From assembly GCF_006539505.1 (NCBI RefSeq), contig NZ_BJND01000024.1, forward strand, positions 1 through 64,000: a stretch of DNA of 64,000 bases, in the 5' to 3' direction. Positions 35,347-43,168 of this stretch are shown here, piece by piece; position 1 is the stretch's first letter, and each line of letters starts with the position of its first letter. Position numbers and translations under genes: made by a program. The DNA comes from Streptomyces spinoverrucosus (GTDB taxonomy: Bacteria > Actinomycetota > Actinomycetes > Streptomycetales > Streptomycetaceae). The notes under the pieces are model-generated. The model was given only the letters and a program-made list of their open reading frames with translations, was not told the origin of the DNA and made no database searches.

Positions 35347-36504
35347 CTAGGCCGGTAGCGGGACGGGCATGGTGACGAATACCCACGCCGAGCGTGCGCG
35401 ATCACGCACGTTGACCCCGGCGACGACATCGGCCGGACCAGCGAGCCCGCACCGACGACAGCAGAAATGATCACGAGTCGGCCGGTTGGCCCGCTCGGTG
35501 TGCCCGCAGCGCGGACAGCGCTGCGAGGTGTAGGCCGCATCCACCTCCAAAAACGGCACCCCGGCCCGCCTGGCCTTGTAGGCCAGGTGCTGCCCGAGCT
35601 GATGGAAGGGCCAGGAGGAGAGCGTGCCCCGCTGGTCGCCGCGTAGCCGTACCCGCTCACGGATCCCGCCGAGTTCCTCGACGGCGATCCCGCGACCGGT
35701 GCGTTGAGCGACGGACACGATCTCCTTGCTGATCTCGTGGTTCACATGGGTGGCATGACGGCGCTCCTTCTGTGCGCGGCGGGCGAGACGGCGGGTGGCC
35801 GAGCGGGTCTGCTTGGCCTGGAGTTCGGCGCGTTTGCGGGCCTGCCAGCGCCGGTAACGGCCCAGACGACGCCCCTGGTGATTGGTGCCATCGGAGGTGG
35901 TGGCCAGGTTCACGATGCCCCGGTCCACGCCGATCCAGCCAACCGGCTCGTACTTCTCGGGATCCGGAATGTCGCATGTGGCGACCAGGAACCACTTCCC
36001 GCCACGCCGGACGAGATCGCTCTCGCCCCTGCGATGCGCTACGAGCGTCTTTAGCTGGTCGGGCGAGCAGGCGAACCGGATGCCCCTCATCCGCCCGTCC
36101 ACGGTCCAGATGGAGATGGTGCGTGCATCGTGCTGCCAGGACAGGCAGCGGTCGTCGAACGGCTGGGCCGCCTCCGGGCGGAAGACGATCGGCGTGCTGA
36201 CTGCCTTGCGGTGCCGCCTGGAGGTGGGCGAGCCGAGGTTTCCGGCCCGCAGGTTGGCTTTCAGGGTCGTGTAGGCGTCGACGACCTTCTTCACGACCCG
36301 TACCGTCGGCTGCGCGGACAGCCCGAACGTCGCCTTCAGGTCCGCGTACACCTCCTTCTGCAGGCCGTTGCGGTCCTTGAGATCCTGGGCGAAGGCAACT
36401 TGCGAGGCGTAGGTGGCCGCCCGGTTGCAGGCACGCAGGGTCGCCTCCAGTGCCGACGCCTGCTCGGGCGTCGGCAGCAGCTTCACCTGCACCACCAGCT
36501 TCAC
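35347..36504 (-). CDS. tnpB: RNA-guided endonuclease TnpB (OrfB, IS200/IS605 family)
   Basis: About 385 aa from GTG 36504 (VKLVVQVKLLPTPEQASAL). The RuvC-like catalytic acids are all present: Asp in GVDRGIVNLA, Glu in IAVEELGGIRERVR and Asp in GPADVVAGVNVRDRA. The four-Cys zinc finger is intact (CPRCGH and CCRRCG). TnpB proteins are RNA-guided nucleases that help keep the element at its site. The frame is open to 36648; upstream starts at 36546 or 36648 are possible. With no tnpA, movement would need a Y1 transposase supplied elsewhere. Confidence 0.88.
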   Translation of the reverse strand: MKLVVQVKLLPTPEQASALEATLRACNRAATYASQVAFAQDLKDRNGLQKEVYADLKATFGLSAQPTVRVVKKVVDAYTTLKANLRAGNLGSPTSRRHRKAVSTPIVFRPEAAQPFDDRCLSWQHDARTISIWTVDGRMRGIRFACSPDQLKTLVAHRRGESDLVRRGGKWFLVATCDIPDPEKYEPVGWIGVDRGIVNLATTSDGTNHQGRRLGRYRRWQARKRAELQAKQTRSATRRLARRAQKERRHATHVNHEISKEIVSVAQRTGRGIAVEELGGIRERVRLRGDQRGTLSSWPFHQLGQHLAYKARRAGVPFLEVDAAYTSQRCPRCGHTERANRPTRDHFCCRRCGLAGPADVVAGVNVRDRARSAWVFVTMPVPLPA

Positions 36505-36728
36505 GACATCGGACCGTAGTCCGACAACCGCACACGCGATCGCCATTCGCACGACGATCACCACAGCCGGTGACCTATAGGGCAGTTGTTCGCATTCCCT
36601 GGCTCCGCCGGGCAGCCGTAGAAATGCTCCGCGCCGGGCAGCAAGCAAACGCGGCGACGCTCCGCGTCGCAGCCACAGGAGGCGGTTCCTCCCCGGCGTG
36701 AGCGCCGGGGCATCCTCGCCAGAATCAG

Positions 36729-37091
36729 GTGAAGAAGAGCCCGCACGCCGAAGAACTGCGCTTGGCCTGGTCCGCCGACCCCGATCCGGTGGTCGCGAGT
36801 GCCGGCTGGGCGCTGACCACCGAACGCGTGGCGAAGAAGCCCGACGGCCTCGATCTCGCAGGGCTGCTCGACGTCATCGAGGCGGAGATGAAAGACGCCC
36901 CGGATCGCCTCCAGTGGGCAATGAACCACTGCCTGGCCCAGATCGGAATCGCCCACGCCGAGCACCGCGCCCGCGCCATCGACATCGGTGAGCGCCTGGA
37001 GGTGCTCAAGGACTACCCGACGTCCCCGGGCTGCACGTCCCCGTTCGCACCCATCTGGATCACCGAGATGGTGCGCCGACAGGGGAACTGA
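36729..37091 (+). pseudogene. DNA alkylation repeat protein (AlkD-like), 3' remnant
   Basis: The open frame encodes 120 residues beginning VKKSPHAEELRLAW and containing VASAGWALTTERVAKK and the C-terminal GCTSPFAPIWITEMVRRQ, typical of the C-terminal half of DNA alkylation repeat proteins of actinobacteria. It has no start of its own beyond a GTG at the break point. Together with 35162-35230 it is one gene split by the tnpB element, with loss of the central repeats, so base-excision activity is not expected. Confidence 0.75.
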
Positions 37092-37175
37092 CTCGGGACC
37101 GGTCCCGGAAGTGAGCACTAAGGTCGGCGATCTCGCCGGGGTCGAGCGCCCATCTCCATGTTCCGGGAGCCTTGG

Positions 37176-37439
37176 ATGATCTTTGCTATCCCTATCTTGT
37201 GCATCTTCGCCTGGATGGCCTGGTCAGTCCTTCGGATGAGCCACTTGCCCCCCTGGCGCCAGTGGCTGCCCGCAGCACTGCTTACGGCTGCCGTGTCGTC
37301 ATGGCTTCTCCTCGCAGCCTCTGCTGCCCCCGAGTTGTGGGTGTACCTGCCCATCTGCCTCGCATTGGCATCGTGGGCCGTGAGCTTGCGAGAACGCCGC
37401 GCGGCAGGCAGGCGAGCACGCATCGAGGAACCCAGGTGA
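37176..37439 (+). CDS. Small membrane protein, function unknown
   Basis: 87 aa from ATG 37176, which has GGGAG six bases before it; an in-frame ATG at 37158 is the alternative. Three hydrophobic helices are visible (IFAIPILCIFAWMAW, WLPAALLTAAVSSWLLLAA, LWVYLPICLALASWAV), then a basic tail. It does not resemble a named family that I recognise. Its 3' half overlaps by 141 bp the 3' end of the convergent CDF gene, so one of the two ends may be mis-set. Confidence 0.6.
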   Translation: MIFAIPILCIFAWMAWSVLRMSHLPPWRQWLPAALLTAAVSSWLLLAASAAPELWVYLPICLALASWAVSLRERRAAGRRARIEEPR

Positions 37440-38117
37440 GGCCTGCCTTTGAGGACGGTCAGTTGCAGCCGCTGGGGCCGTGCAGCAGCCCTTGCCCCGC
37501 CAGGCGTCGCGGCCTTCCTTGACCGCGATGGCGGCGATGAACAGGGCGGCGATCGGGTCGGCCCAGGCCCAGCCGAGGGTGGCGTTGAGGACAAGGCCGG
37601 CCAGGAGCACGGCGGACAGGTAGGTGCACAGCAGGGTCTGCTTGGAGTCGGCGACCGCGGAGGCTGAGCCGAGTTCGCGGCCCGCGCGGCGCTGGGCCGC
37701 GGACAGGAACGGCATGACCGCGAGGGAGAGGGCGGCGATGACGATGCCGGGGACGGAGCGTTCCGCCGTACCGGCGGAGGTCAGCGCGCGGACGGCGTCG
37801 AAGGTGACGTAGGTCGCGAGCGCGAAGAACGAGACCGCGATGATCCGCATGGTTCGTTGCTCGCGGGCTTCGCGCGCGGCGTGGTCGCGGGCGGAGAACT
37901 GCCAGGCCACGGCTGCGGCGGAGGAGACCTCGATGACGGAGTCGAGTCCGAAGCCGATCAGGGCGGTGGAGGAGGCGAGGGTGCCGGCGGTGAGGGCGAC
38001 GATCGCCTCGACGGCGTTGTAGGCGATGGTCGCGGCGACGAGCAGGCGTATCCGCCGGGTGAGCGCGTCCCGGCGGGCCGGGGAGGGGCCGAGGGAGATC
38101 GATATCTCGGCGGTCAT
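37299..38117 (-). CDS. Cation diffusion facilitator (CDF) heavy-metal efflux protein
   Basis: 272 aa. Six membrane helices are followed by a Cys-rich tail. Helix 2 carries the metal-site pattern GFGLDSVIEV, and helix 5 has WADPIAALFIAAIAVKEG. The pattern is of the short CDF/cation-transporter group found beside CmtR/ArsR regulators. ATG 38117 overlaps the regulator's stop by four bases. The tail beyond GKGCC is antisense to a small membrane gene and may be spurious; a single-base change near 37460 would end the protein at 37459. A role in Cd, Pb or Zn export is likely. Confidence 0.8.
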   Translation of the reverse strand: MTAEISISLGPSPARRDALTRRIRLLVAATIAYNAVEAIVALTAGTLASSTALIGFGLDSVIEVSSAAAVAWQFSARDHAAREAREQRTMRIIAVSFFALATYVTFDAVRALTSAGTAERSVPGIVIAALSLAVMPFLSAAQRRAGRELGSASAVADSKQTLLCTYLSAVLLAGLVLNATLGWAWADPIAALFIAAIAVKEGRDAWRGKGCCTAPAAATDRPQRQASPGFLDACSPACRAAFSQAHGPRCQCEADGQVHPQLGGSRGCEEKP

Positions 38118-38467
38118 GAGCAGCAGCCCTCTTCGTCGGCCTCGGCACAGGTGCGGTCGGTCTCGACGGCCACCACGGCGTTGCGCAGGTCATCGAGTGC
38201 GTGGCCCAGGCGCTCGTCGGCCAGCTCATAGCGGGTACGGCGGCCGACGGGCACGGTGACGACCAGCCCGCAGTCGCGCAGGCACGCCAGGTGATTGGAC
38301 AGCCGGGTGCGGGAGATACCGAGGGTGTCGGCGAGGTCAGCCGGATAGGCGGGGGCTTCGCGCAGCGCAAGCAGGATGCGGCAGCGAATCGGATCGGCGA
38401 GCGCGCGGCCGAACCGGGCCAGCACCTCGATGTCGCAGGCAACAGTCAGCACAGGACGACTGTACAC
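38114..38467 (-). CDS. cmtR: CmtR-like ArsR/SmtB metal-responsive repressor
   Basis: 117 aa, winged helix with RALADPIRCRILLALRE and the recognition helix RTRLSNHLACLRDCGLV. Cys62, Cys66 and Cys107 align with Cys57, Cys61 and Cys102 of Mycobacterium tuberculosis CmtR, which bind Cd(II) and Pb(II). An extra CC pair ends the protein. It is first in a two-gene operon with the CDF transporter (ATGA overlap), so it probably represses its own efflux operon until metal binds. Confidence 0.85.
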   Translation of the reverse strand: MYSRPVLTVACDIEVLARFGRALADPIRCRILLALREAPAYPADLADTLGISRTRLSNHLACLRDCGLVVTVPVGRRTRYELADERLGHALDDLRNAVVAVETDRTCAEADEEGCCS

Positions 38468-38760
38468 GACATCCTGAATTCACAGAAACCTGGATTCCAA
38501 TGGGCGGTGGGGTTCCCCTGATCGCTGGCCCGTCTGGGCGGTCCGGGCTGTCTCAGCCGCTTTGGAAGCGCATGCGACGGCCAATATGGGCATCCGTGCC
38601 GTGCCGACACGCAGTAGCCACCGGAGATGCCATGCGCCACCGTCCCGAGCGACATGAGCCCGCGCCCGATGGGCGTGCGCCCCAGCGATCGAAGTGGTCG
38701 CCGCGCGGCGGAACCCCGAGGGCGGCCGGAGCCTTCCCCTCTGGGCGGCGTGGTAGATCG
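38468..38760. other. Intergenic region between cmtR and the secreted hydrolase
   Basis: The 293 bp hold the two divergent promoters. TGAATTCA at 38475-38482, just before the cmtR start, is a small palindrome that could be part of its operator. An in-frame upstream extension of the hydrolase (to 38500) covers most of this stretch; ATG 38632 is the only alternative start there with a GGAG nearby. Nothing else was recognised. Confidence 0.4.
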
Positions 38761-40224
38761 GTGACCCGGAAGCGATGGCTTTTTGTGCTGTCCCTCGGAT
38801 TGATCACGGGTGCCTTCGGTTCCAGTGGCGCAATGGCCGTCGGCAGCGTCGAGTCCGCGGCCTTGCGCTGCGACGCGGCACCAACCGGCATTCGCGTCCA
38901 GGACTACTTCCTGCGTTTCACGGTGCCGCCCGGCCTGATGCCCGACCCGCAGTTCGACGGCCGCCCGGCGAGGATCCAAGTCCACCGGGTCCGGCCGGTG
39001 TACGCCCACGGGAAGTGCCGGGATGTTCCCAACAGGGCTGCGGTGCTGGTCCACGGCCGCAACCTCCCTGGCACGCCGGTGTTCGACATGAGACACCCCG
39101 CCCCCGGAGGTGGGACGCTCAGCATGCAGCGAACGCTCGCCCAGGCGGGAATCGACACCTTCGCACCAAGCCTGCTCGGCCACGCCCGCTCGACGCGGTT
39201 CCGCCAGGGACTCGACGATCCCGGCAACGCAAGCCTCAGGCCCTACCTCCCCGACGGTTCCTGCCCCTACGCCGAGGGGTGCGACCGCAGTAACTTTCCC
39301 TTCTTCCGCCTCGACCAGCAGGGAACACTGCTGCTGAACAATCCGCTCAACGGGCAGCGGCGCGCGCACTCCAGCAACTACCGCTTCGGACGCATCGACC
39401 TGTGGGTACGCGACATCCGGCAGGTCATCGATGACGCGATCGCGCGGGCCAGGCCGACGGACGGCAAGGTCACGTTGGTCGGCTTCTCGCTCGGCGGGCA
39501 GCACGTCGGCCGGACCCTGTACGCGGCCAACCCGGTGCTTCCCGACAGCGCCGCCGTCATCGCGAAGGTCAACCGCGCCGTGTTCGCAGAATCGATCTTC
39601 GGCACACCAACCGAGGAAGTAACACCGCCGACGGGCTTCACGTCCTTCCCGACGAACCTCAGCACCCGTTCGGACAGCGAGTCGACCTGGGCGATGGCCC
39701 CGGAACGGGACGCTGCCTGCACCGGCCATATCGTCCCCAACAGTCGGCAACAGCTGTGGACGCAGCTCATGGAGGAAGACCGCCTCGGCAGCACATGGGG
39801 AGGGGACCGCGCCCATCCGACCGGCGTCAGCCGCGCGCCTACCTTCTCCAGCTACGGCTGGAACGCCGCCGTCGCGCAGCAGCAGACCACACCCTCACTC
39901 GTCATCAACGGCCTTGAGGACAGGACACCGCTCGCGACACCGGCCGACGCAACGGCGCTTTACAACAGCCTTGGCACTGCGAACAAGGTGCAGGTGCAGG
40001 TGCGGTGCGCGAGCCACGCGACTTTGTGGGAGGGGTGCTCCGGACCGCGCTGCACCCCGCAATCAGGAACGCCTTACGGCGGGCGCCCCGGCCGCCCCTG
40101 GGCCGGCCCTCATGCCACGGTCCAGGCGGCCGTGATCGAGTGGATCAAGAACGGCACCTTCAACTGCGCGACGAACGGTCGCTTCACTGTCAACGAAAGC
40201 GGCGTGGCAGCGCCTTCCCCGTGA
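38761..40224 (+). CDS. Secreted alpha/beta-hydrolase (lipase/esterase-like)
   Basis: About 487 aa. From GTG 38761 the protein begins with a standard Sec signal peptide (KRWLFVLSLGLITGAFG, cleavage near AMA). The fold markers are AAVLVHGRNLPGTP (oxyanion region), the nucleophile elbow VGFSLGGQHVG, an acid in NGLEDRTPLATP and a His in RCASHATLWEG. Several cysteines (CPYAEGC, CSGPRC) suggest disulfides. Starting at ATG 38632 would add a 43-residue basic leader and is less likely, though its GGAG is better placed. The substrate is unknown. Confidence 0.75.
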   Translation: MTRKRWLFVLSLGLITGAFGSSGAMAVGSVESAALRCDAAPTGIRVQDYFLRFTVPPGLMPDPQFDGRPARIQVHRVRPVYAHGKCRDVPNRAAVLVHGRNLPGTPVFDMRHPAPGGGTLSMQRTLAQAGIDTFAPSLLGHARSTRFRQGLDDPGNASLRPYLPDGSCPYAEGCDRSNFPFFRLDQQGTLLLNNPLNGQRRAHSSNYRFGRIDLWVRDIRQVIDDAIARARPTDGKVTLVGFSLGGQHVGRTLYAANPVLPDSAAVIAKVNRAVFAESIFGTPTEEVTPPTGFTSFPTNLSTRSDSESTWAMAPERDAACTGHIVPNSRQQLWTQLMEEDRLGSTWGGDRAHPTGVSRAPTFSSYGWNAAVAQQQTTPSLVINGLEDRTPLATPADATALYNSLGTANKVQVQVRCASHATLWEGCSGPRCTPQSGTPYGGRPGRPWAGPHATVQAAVIEWIKNGTFNCATNGRFTVNESGVAAPSP

Positions 40225-40394
40225 CGCCCCACGAGGTTGCAGCTCAACAGCCTCCACGGCTGAGGCCCCCCGAGCCGCCCCCACCCCGTCATGGCATGGC
40301 CACGACGTGTCCACCCCGCTCCCCTAGGGTCCCTGACCGCACGACCCCGCCGTCGACCGACGGCGGGCCGGTCACGGCACCTCCTGGAGTGAGA

Positions 40395-41555
40395 GTGGAA
40401 CGTCGTAACCTCCTGCGTGCGGCCGTCCTCGGCGGCTCAGCGGCCGCCCTGGGCGGAAGCCTGTGGCGCGGCGCCGCGTACGCGGCGCCCGCCCAGCCCG
40501 GCACGGGCCCCTACGGGGCTCTCCGTTCCCCCGACGCCAACGGCATCCGACTCCCCAACGGCTTCACCAGCCGGGTGATCGCCCGTTCCGGGCAGCGGGT
40601 CTCCGGCACCTCGTACACCTGGCACAACGCCCCCGACGGCGGCGCCTGCTACACCGACGGCAGCGGCTGGATCTACGTCTCCAACTCGGAGATCAACCCC
40701 TCCGGCGGCGCAAGCGCGATCAAGTTCTCGTCGACCGGCACCATCACGTCGGCGTACCGCATCCTCTCCGGCACCCGCACCAACTGCGCGGGCGGCAAGA
40801 CCCCGTGGAACACCTGGCTGTCCTGCGAGGAGGTGTCCCTCGGCTACGTCTACGAGACCGACCCGTGGGGCGTGAAGGCGGCGGTACGCCGTGACGCCAT
40901 GGGCCGCTTCAAGCACGAGGCGGCCGCCGCCGACCCCGTCCGCAAGGTGATCTACCTGACCGAGGACGAGTCCAACGGCCGCTTCTACCGCTTCGTCCCC
41001 ACCACGTGGGGCGACCTGTCCTCCGGCACCCTCCAGGTCATGATCGCGGGCTCCGCCACGTCCGGCTCCTTCACCTGGAAGAACGTCCCCGACCCCGACG
41101 GCTCCCCCACCAGCACCCGCACCCAGGTCTCCGGCTCGAAGTCCTTCAGCGGCGGCGAGGGCTGCCACTACGCCGACGACACGGTCTGGTTCACCACCAA
41201 GGGCGACAACCGCGTCTGGCAGCTCAACCTCACCAACAACACCTACGAGCTGGCCTACGACGACTCCCTCGTCACCTCCGGCACGGCCCCCCTCACCGGC
41301 GTCGACAACATCACCGGCTCCTCCTCCGGCGACCTGTTCGTCGCGGAGGACGGCGGCAACATGGAAATCTGCGTGATCACCCCGGACGACGTGATCGCAC
41401 CCTTCCTGCGCATCGACGGCCATTCCGGCTCGGAGATCACGGGACCGGCGTTCTCCCCCGACGGCCGGCGCCTGTACTTCTCCAGCCAGCGCGGTACGAG
41501 CGGCAGCTCGTCCGGCGGCATCACCTACGAGGTGACGGGACCCTTCCGCTCGTAG
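40395..41555 (+). CDS. Tat-exported PhoX/DUF839-type protein
   Basis: 386 aa. A Tat-type leader (ERRNLLRAAVLGGSAAALGG) precedes a beta-propeller-like protein of the DUF839/PhoX group: NAPDGGACYTDGSGWIYVSNSE, WLSCEEV, GRFKHEAAAADP, YLTEDESNGRFYRFVP and GEGCHYADDTVWFTTKGDNRVW. These acidic and His-containing loops are the metal sites of PhoX-like calcium/iron phosphatases, so an extracellular phosphatase is possible. GTG 40395 has GGAG five bases upstream. It is followed by a second Tat-exported beta-propeller. Confidence 0.82.
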   Translation: MERRNLLRAAVLGGSAAALGGSLWRGAAYAAPAQPGTGPYGALRSPDANGIRLPNGFTSRVIARSGQRVSGTSYTWHNAPDGGACYTDGSGWIYVSNSEINPSGGASAIKFSSTGTITSAYRILSGTRTNCAGGKTPWNTWLSCEEVSLGYVYETDPWGVKAAVRRDAMGRFKHEAAAADPVRKVIYLTEDESNGRFYRFVPTTWGDLSSGTLQVMIAGSATSGSFTWKNVPDPDGSPTSTRTQVSGSKSFSGGEGCHYADDTVWFTTKGDNRVWQLNLTNNTYELAYDDSLVTSGTAPLTGVDNITGSSSGDLFVAEDGGNMEICVITPDDVIAPFLRIDGHSGSEITGPAFSPDGRRLYFSSQRGTSGSSSGGITYEVTGPFRS

Positions 41556-41581
41556 GACCCCCTAGGGGACTGGTTTGAGAT

Positions 41582-41702
41582 GTCGGTGGGACACGAGGAC
41601 GCTGGAAGGCAGTCGTCCACCCGGTCGCTGTCGAGTTCCTGTCGAGTTCGTCGAGCCGGTCTAGCCCGCCGGGAACGTGGAGTTTCATCGAGTCCCACCG
41701 AC
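41582..41702. repeat. 11-bp perfect inverted repeat flanking an intergenic segment
   Basis: GTCGGTGGGAC at 41582-41592 is repeated as its exact reverse complement at 41692-41702. The 99-bp interior holds short direct repeats of GTCGAGTTC. It lies between two exported-protein genes. It may be a small MITE-like insertion or a long-range hairpin in the intergenic transcript. Confidence 0.5.
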
Positions 41703-41734
41703 CTTTCATGCCCCACCCTCACGGAGGCGCGAAC

Positions 41735-42679
41735 ATGACTCGGAACCACCCCCAGCCGTCCCGGCGCGCCGTGCTCGGCGGTGCGGCCGTCGCCGCGCTC
41801 ACGGTGGCCGCCGGAACCGGCACGGCACAGGCCGGCACGAAGACCACCTGGCCGACGGAGTTCCCGCTCCCCGACGGCTTCCTCCCCGAGGGCATCACGA
41901 TCGGCAGCAGGCCGTACGCCTACATGGGCTCCCGCGCCAACGGCGCCATCCTCCGCACGGACCTGCGCACGGGCGAGTACGAGACCGTCCACCCCGGCGC
42001 GACCGGCACGGCGTCGATCGGCCTGAAGCTGGACCACGACGGCCTGCTGTACGTGGCCGGTGGCGGCGGAGGCACGGCCCGCGTGATCAGCTCCCGCACC
42101 GGACGCCTGATACGGACGTACCAACTCACCGCCACCTCTGGCCAGTTCATCAACGACGTCATCCTGACGGGCGACCGCGCCTGGTTCACGGACTCCCGCG
42201 CGGCAATCCTCTACGGCGTCCCGCGCGACGGCGACGGCAAGGTCCGCTCCCTGCCCCTCACCGGCCACTGGACCCAGACGCCCGACGCCAACAACGCCAA
42301 CGGCATCGTGACGACCCCCGACGGACGCGGCCTGATCGTCGTGAAGAGCACGCCGGGCGAGCTGTACCACGTATCCCTCAAGACCGGCACCGCCACGAAG
42401 ATCACCCTCACCGGCGCGGACTCGGTCGTGAACGGTGACGGCCTGGTCCGCATCGGCCGCACGCTGTACGTCGTCCAGAACCGCCTCAACCTGATCAGCG
42501 TCTGGACCCTGTCCCGCGACCTGCGCACGGCCACCCTGACCCGCACGATCACCGACCCCCGCTTCGACGTCCCCTCCACCGCGGCCCGCTACGGCAACCG
42601 GCTCTACCTGGTCAACGCCCGCTTCACCAGCCCGCAGACGCCGGAGACGACGTTCAACGGGGTGGCAGTTTCGCTCTGA
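41735..42679 (+). CDS. Tat-exported SMP-30/beta-propeller-like protein
   Basis: 314 aa. A Tat-type leader (SRRAVLGGAAVAALTVAAG, cleavage near AQA) precedes a six-bladed propeller of the SMP-30/gluconolactonase type: LPDGFLPEGITIG, LKLDHDGLLYVAGGGGG, FINDVILTGDRAWFTDS, NANGIVTTPDGRGLIVV and GDGLVRIGRTLYVVQN. ATG 41735 has GGAGG seven bases upstream; 41708 is the longer alternative. Similar streptomycete proteins are sometimes labelled superoxide dismutase without sequence support; I see no metal-site evidence for that. The function is unknown. Confidence 0.78.
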   Translation: MTRNHPQPSRRAVLGGAAVAALTVAAGTGTAQAGTKTTWPTEFPLPDGFLPEGITIGSRPYAYMGSRANGAILRTDLRTGEYETVHPGATGTASIGLKLDHDGLLYVAGGGGGTARVISSRTGRLIRTYQLTATSGQFINDVILTGDRAWFTDSRAAILYGVPRDGDGKVRSLPLTGHWTQTPDANNANGIVTTPDGRGLIVVKSTPGELYHVSLKTGTATKITLTGADSVVNGDGLVRIGRTLYVVQNRLNLISVWTLSRDLRTATLTRTITDPRFDVPSTAARYGNRLYLVNARFTSPQTPETTFNGVAVSL

Positions 42680-42726
42680 CGCGCGCACGTACGTTGACGG
42701 GGGCGGCACCTGACTACGGTGGACGT

Positions 42727-43152
42727 ATGAAGCTGTCGCCCCTCGACGCCAGGCAACGTTTCGTCACCTCGCCCGTCGCACGGCTGGCGACAGCCGACGC
42801 CGACGGGGTGCCCCACGCCGTACCAGTGACCTTCGTCGTCCTCGACGACGTCCTGTACTTCGCCGTGGACCACAAGCCCAAGAGCACCTGGGACCTGCGG
42901 CGATTGCGGAACATCCGGGAGAACCCCTCCGTGGCGGTGCTGGTCGACCACTACGACGAGGACTGGTCGGCACTGTGGTGGGCCCGTGCCGACGGTCGTG
43001 GGGAGGTCCTGGAGGACGGGGAGGAACGCCGTCACGCCGTCGAACTGTTGTGCGGCAAGTACGAGCAGCACAAGGACTCCCCGCCCCAGGGTCCCGCGGT
43101 CGCCGTTCGGGTGGACCGGTGGAGCGGCTGGGCGTACGCACAACCCCTGTGA
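42727..43152 (+). CDS. PPOX-class F420-dependent oxidoreductase
   Basis: 141 aa split-barrel flavin/deazaflavin fold: RFVTSPVARLATADADGVPHAVPVTFVVLDD, interrupted here as two adjacent strands, then YFAVDHKPKSTWDLRRLRNI and VDHYDEDWSALWWARADGRGE. The pattern is of the TIGR03668-type F420 group. These enzymes use reduced F420 for reductions in actinobacteria. No F420 biosynthesis gene is nearby. Confidence 0.8.
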   Translation: MKLSPLDARQRFVTSPVARLATADADGVPHAVPVTFVVLDDVLYFAVDHKPKSTWDLRRLRNIRENPSVAVLVDHYDEDWSALWWARADGRGEVLEDGEERRHAVELLCGKYEQHKDSPPQGPAVAVRVDRWSGWAYAQPL

Positions 43153-43168
43153 AGTACTCGTTGGGTCC

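Larger units (their letters stand above)
35231..36724 (-). mobile_element. IS200/IS605-type (IS1341-like) element carrying tnpB only
   Basis: The element holds a single tnpB and no Y1 transposase tnpA. Both ends have subterminal perfect hairpins: 35240-35257 (TCGGCCG, TGAA loop, CGGCCGA) and 36691-36710 (CCCCGGCG, TGAG loop, CGCCGGGG), as expected for this family. There are no terminal inverted repeats. Both flanks belong to one host gene. Exact ends are estimated from where host homology stops and could be off by several bases. Confidence 0.65.

Noticed and set aside
41735..42679. Superoxide dismutase annotation for the beta-propeller protein
   Set aside because: No Cu/Zn, Fe/Mn or Ni superoxide dismutase metal-site motif is present; the repeated blades fit an SMP-30-like propeller.
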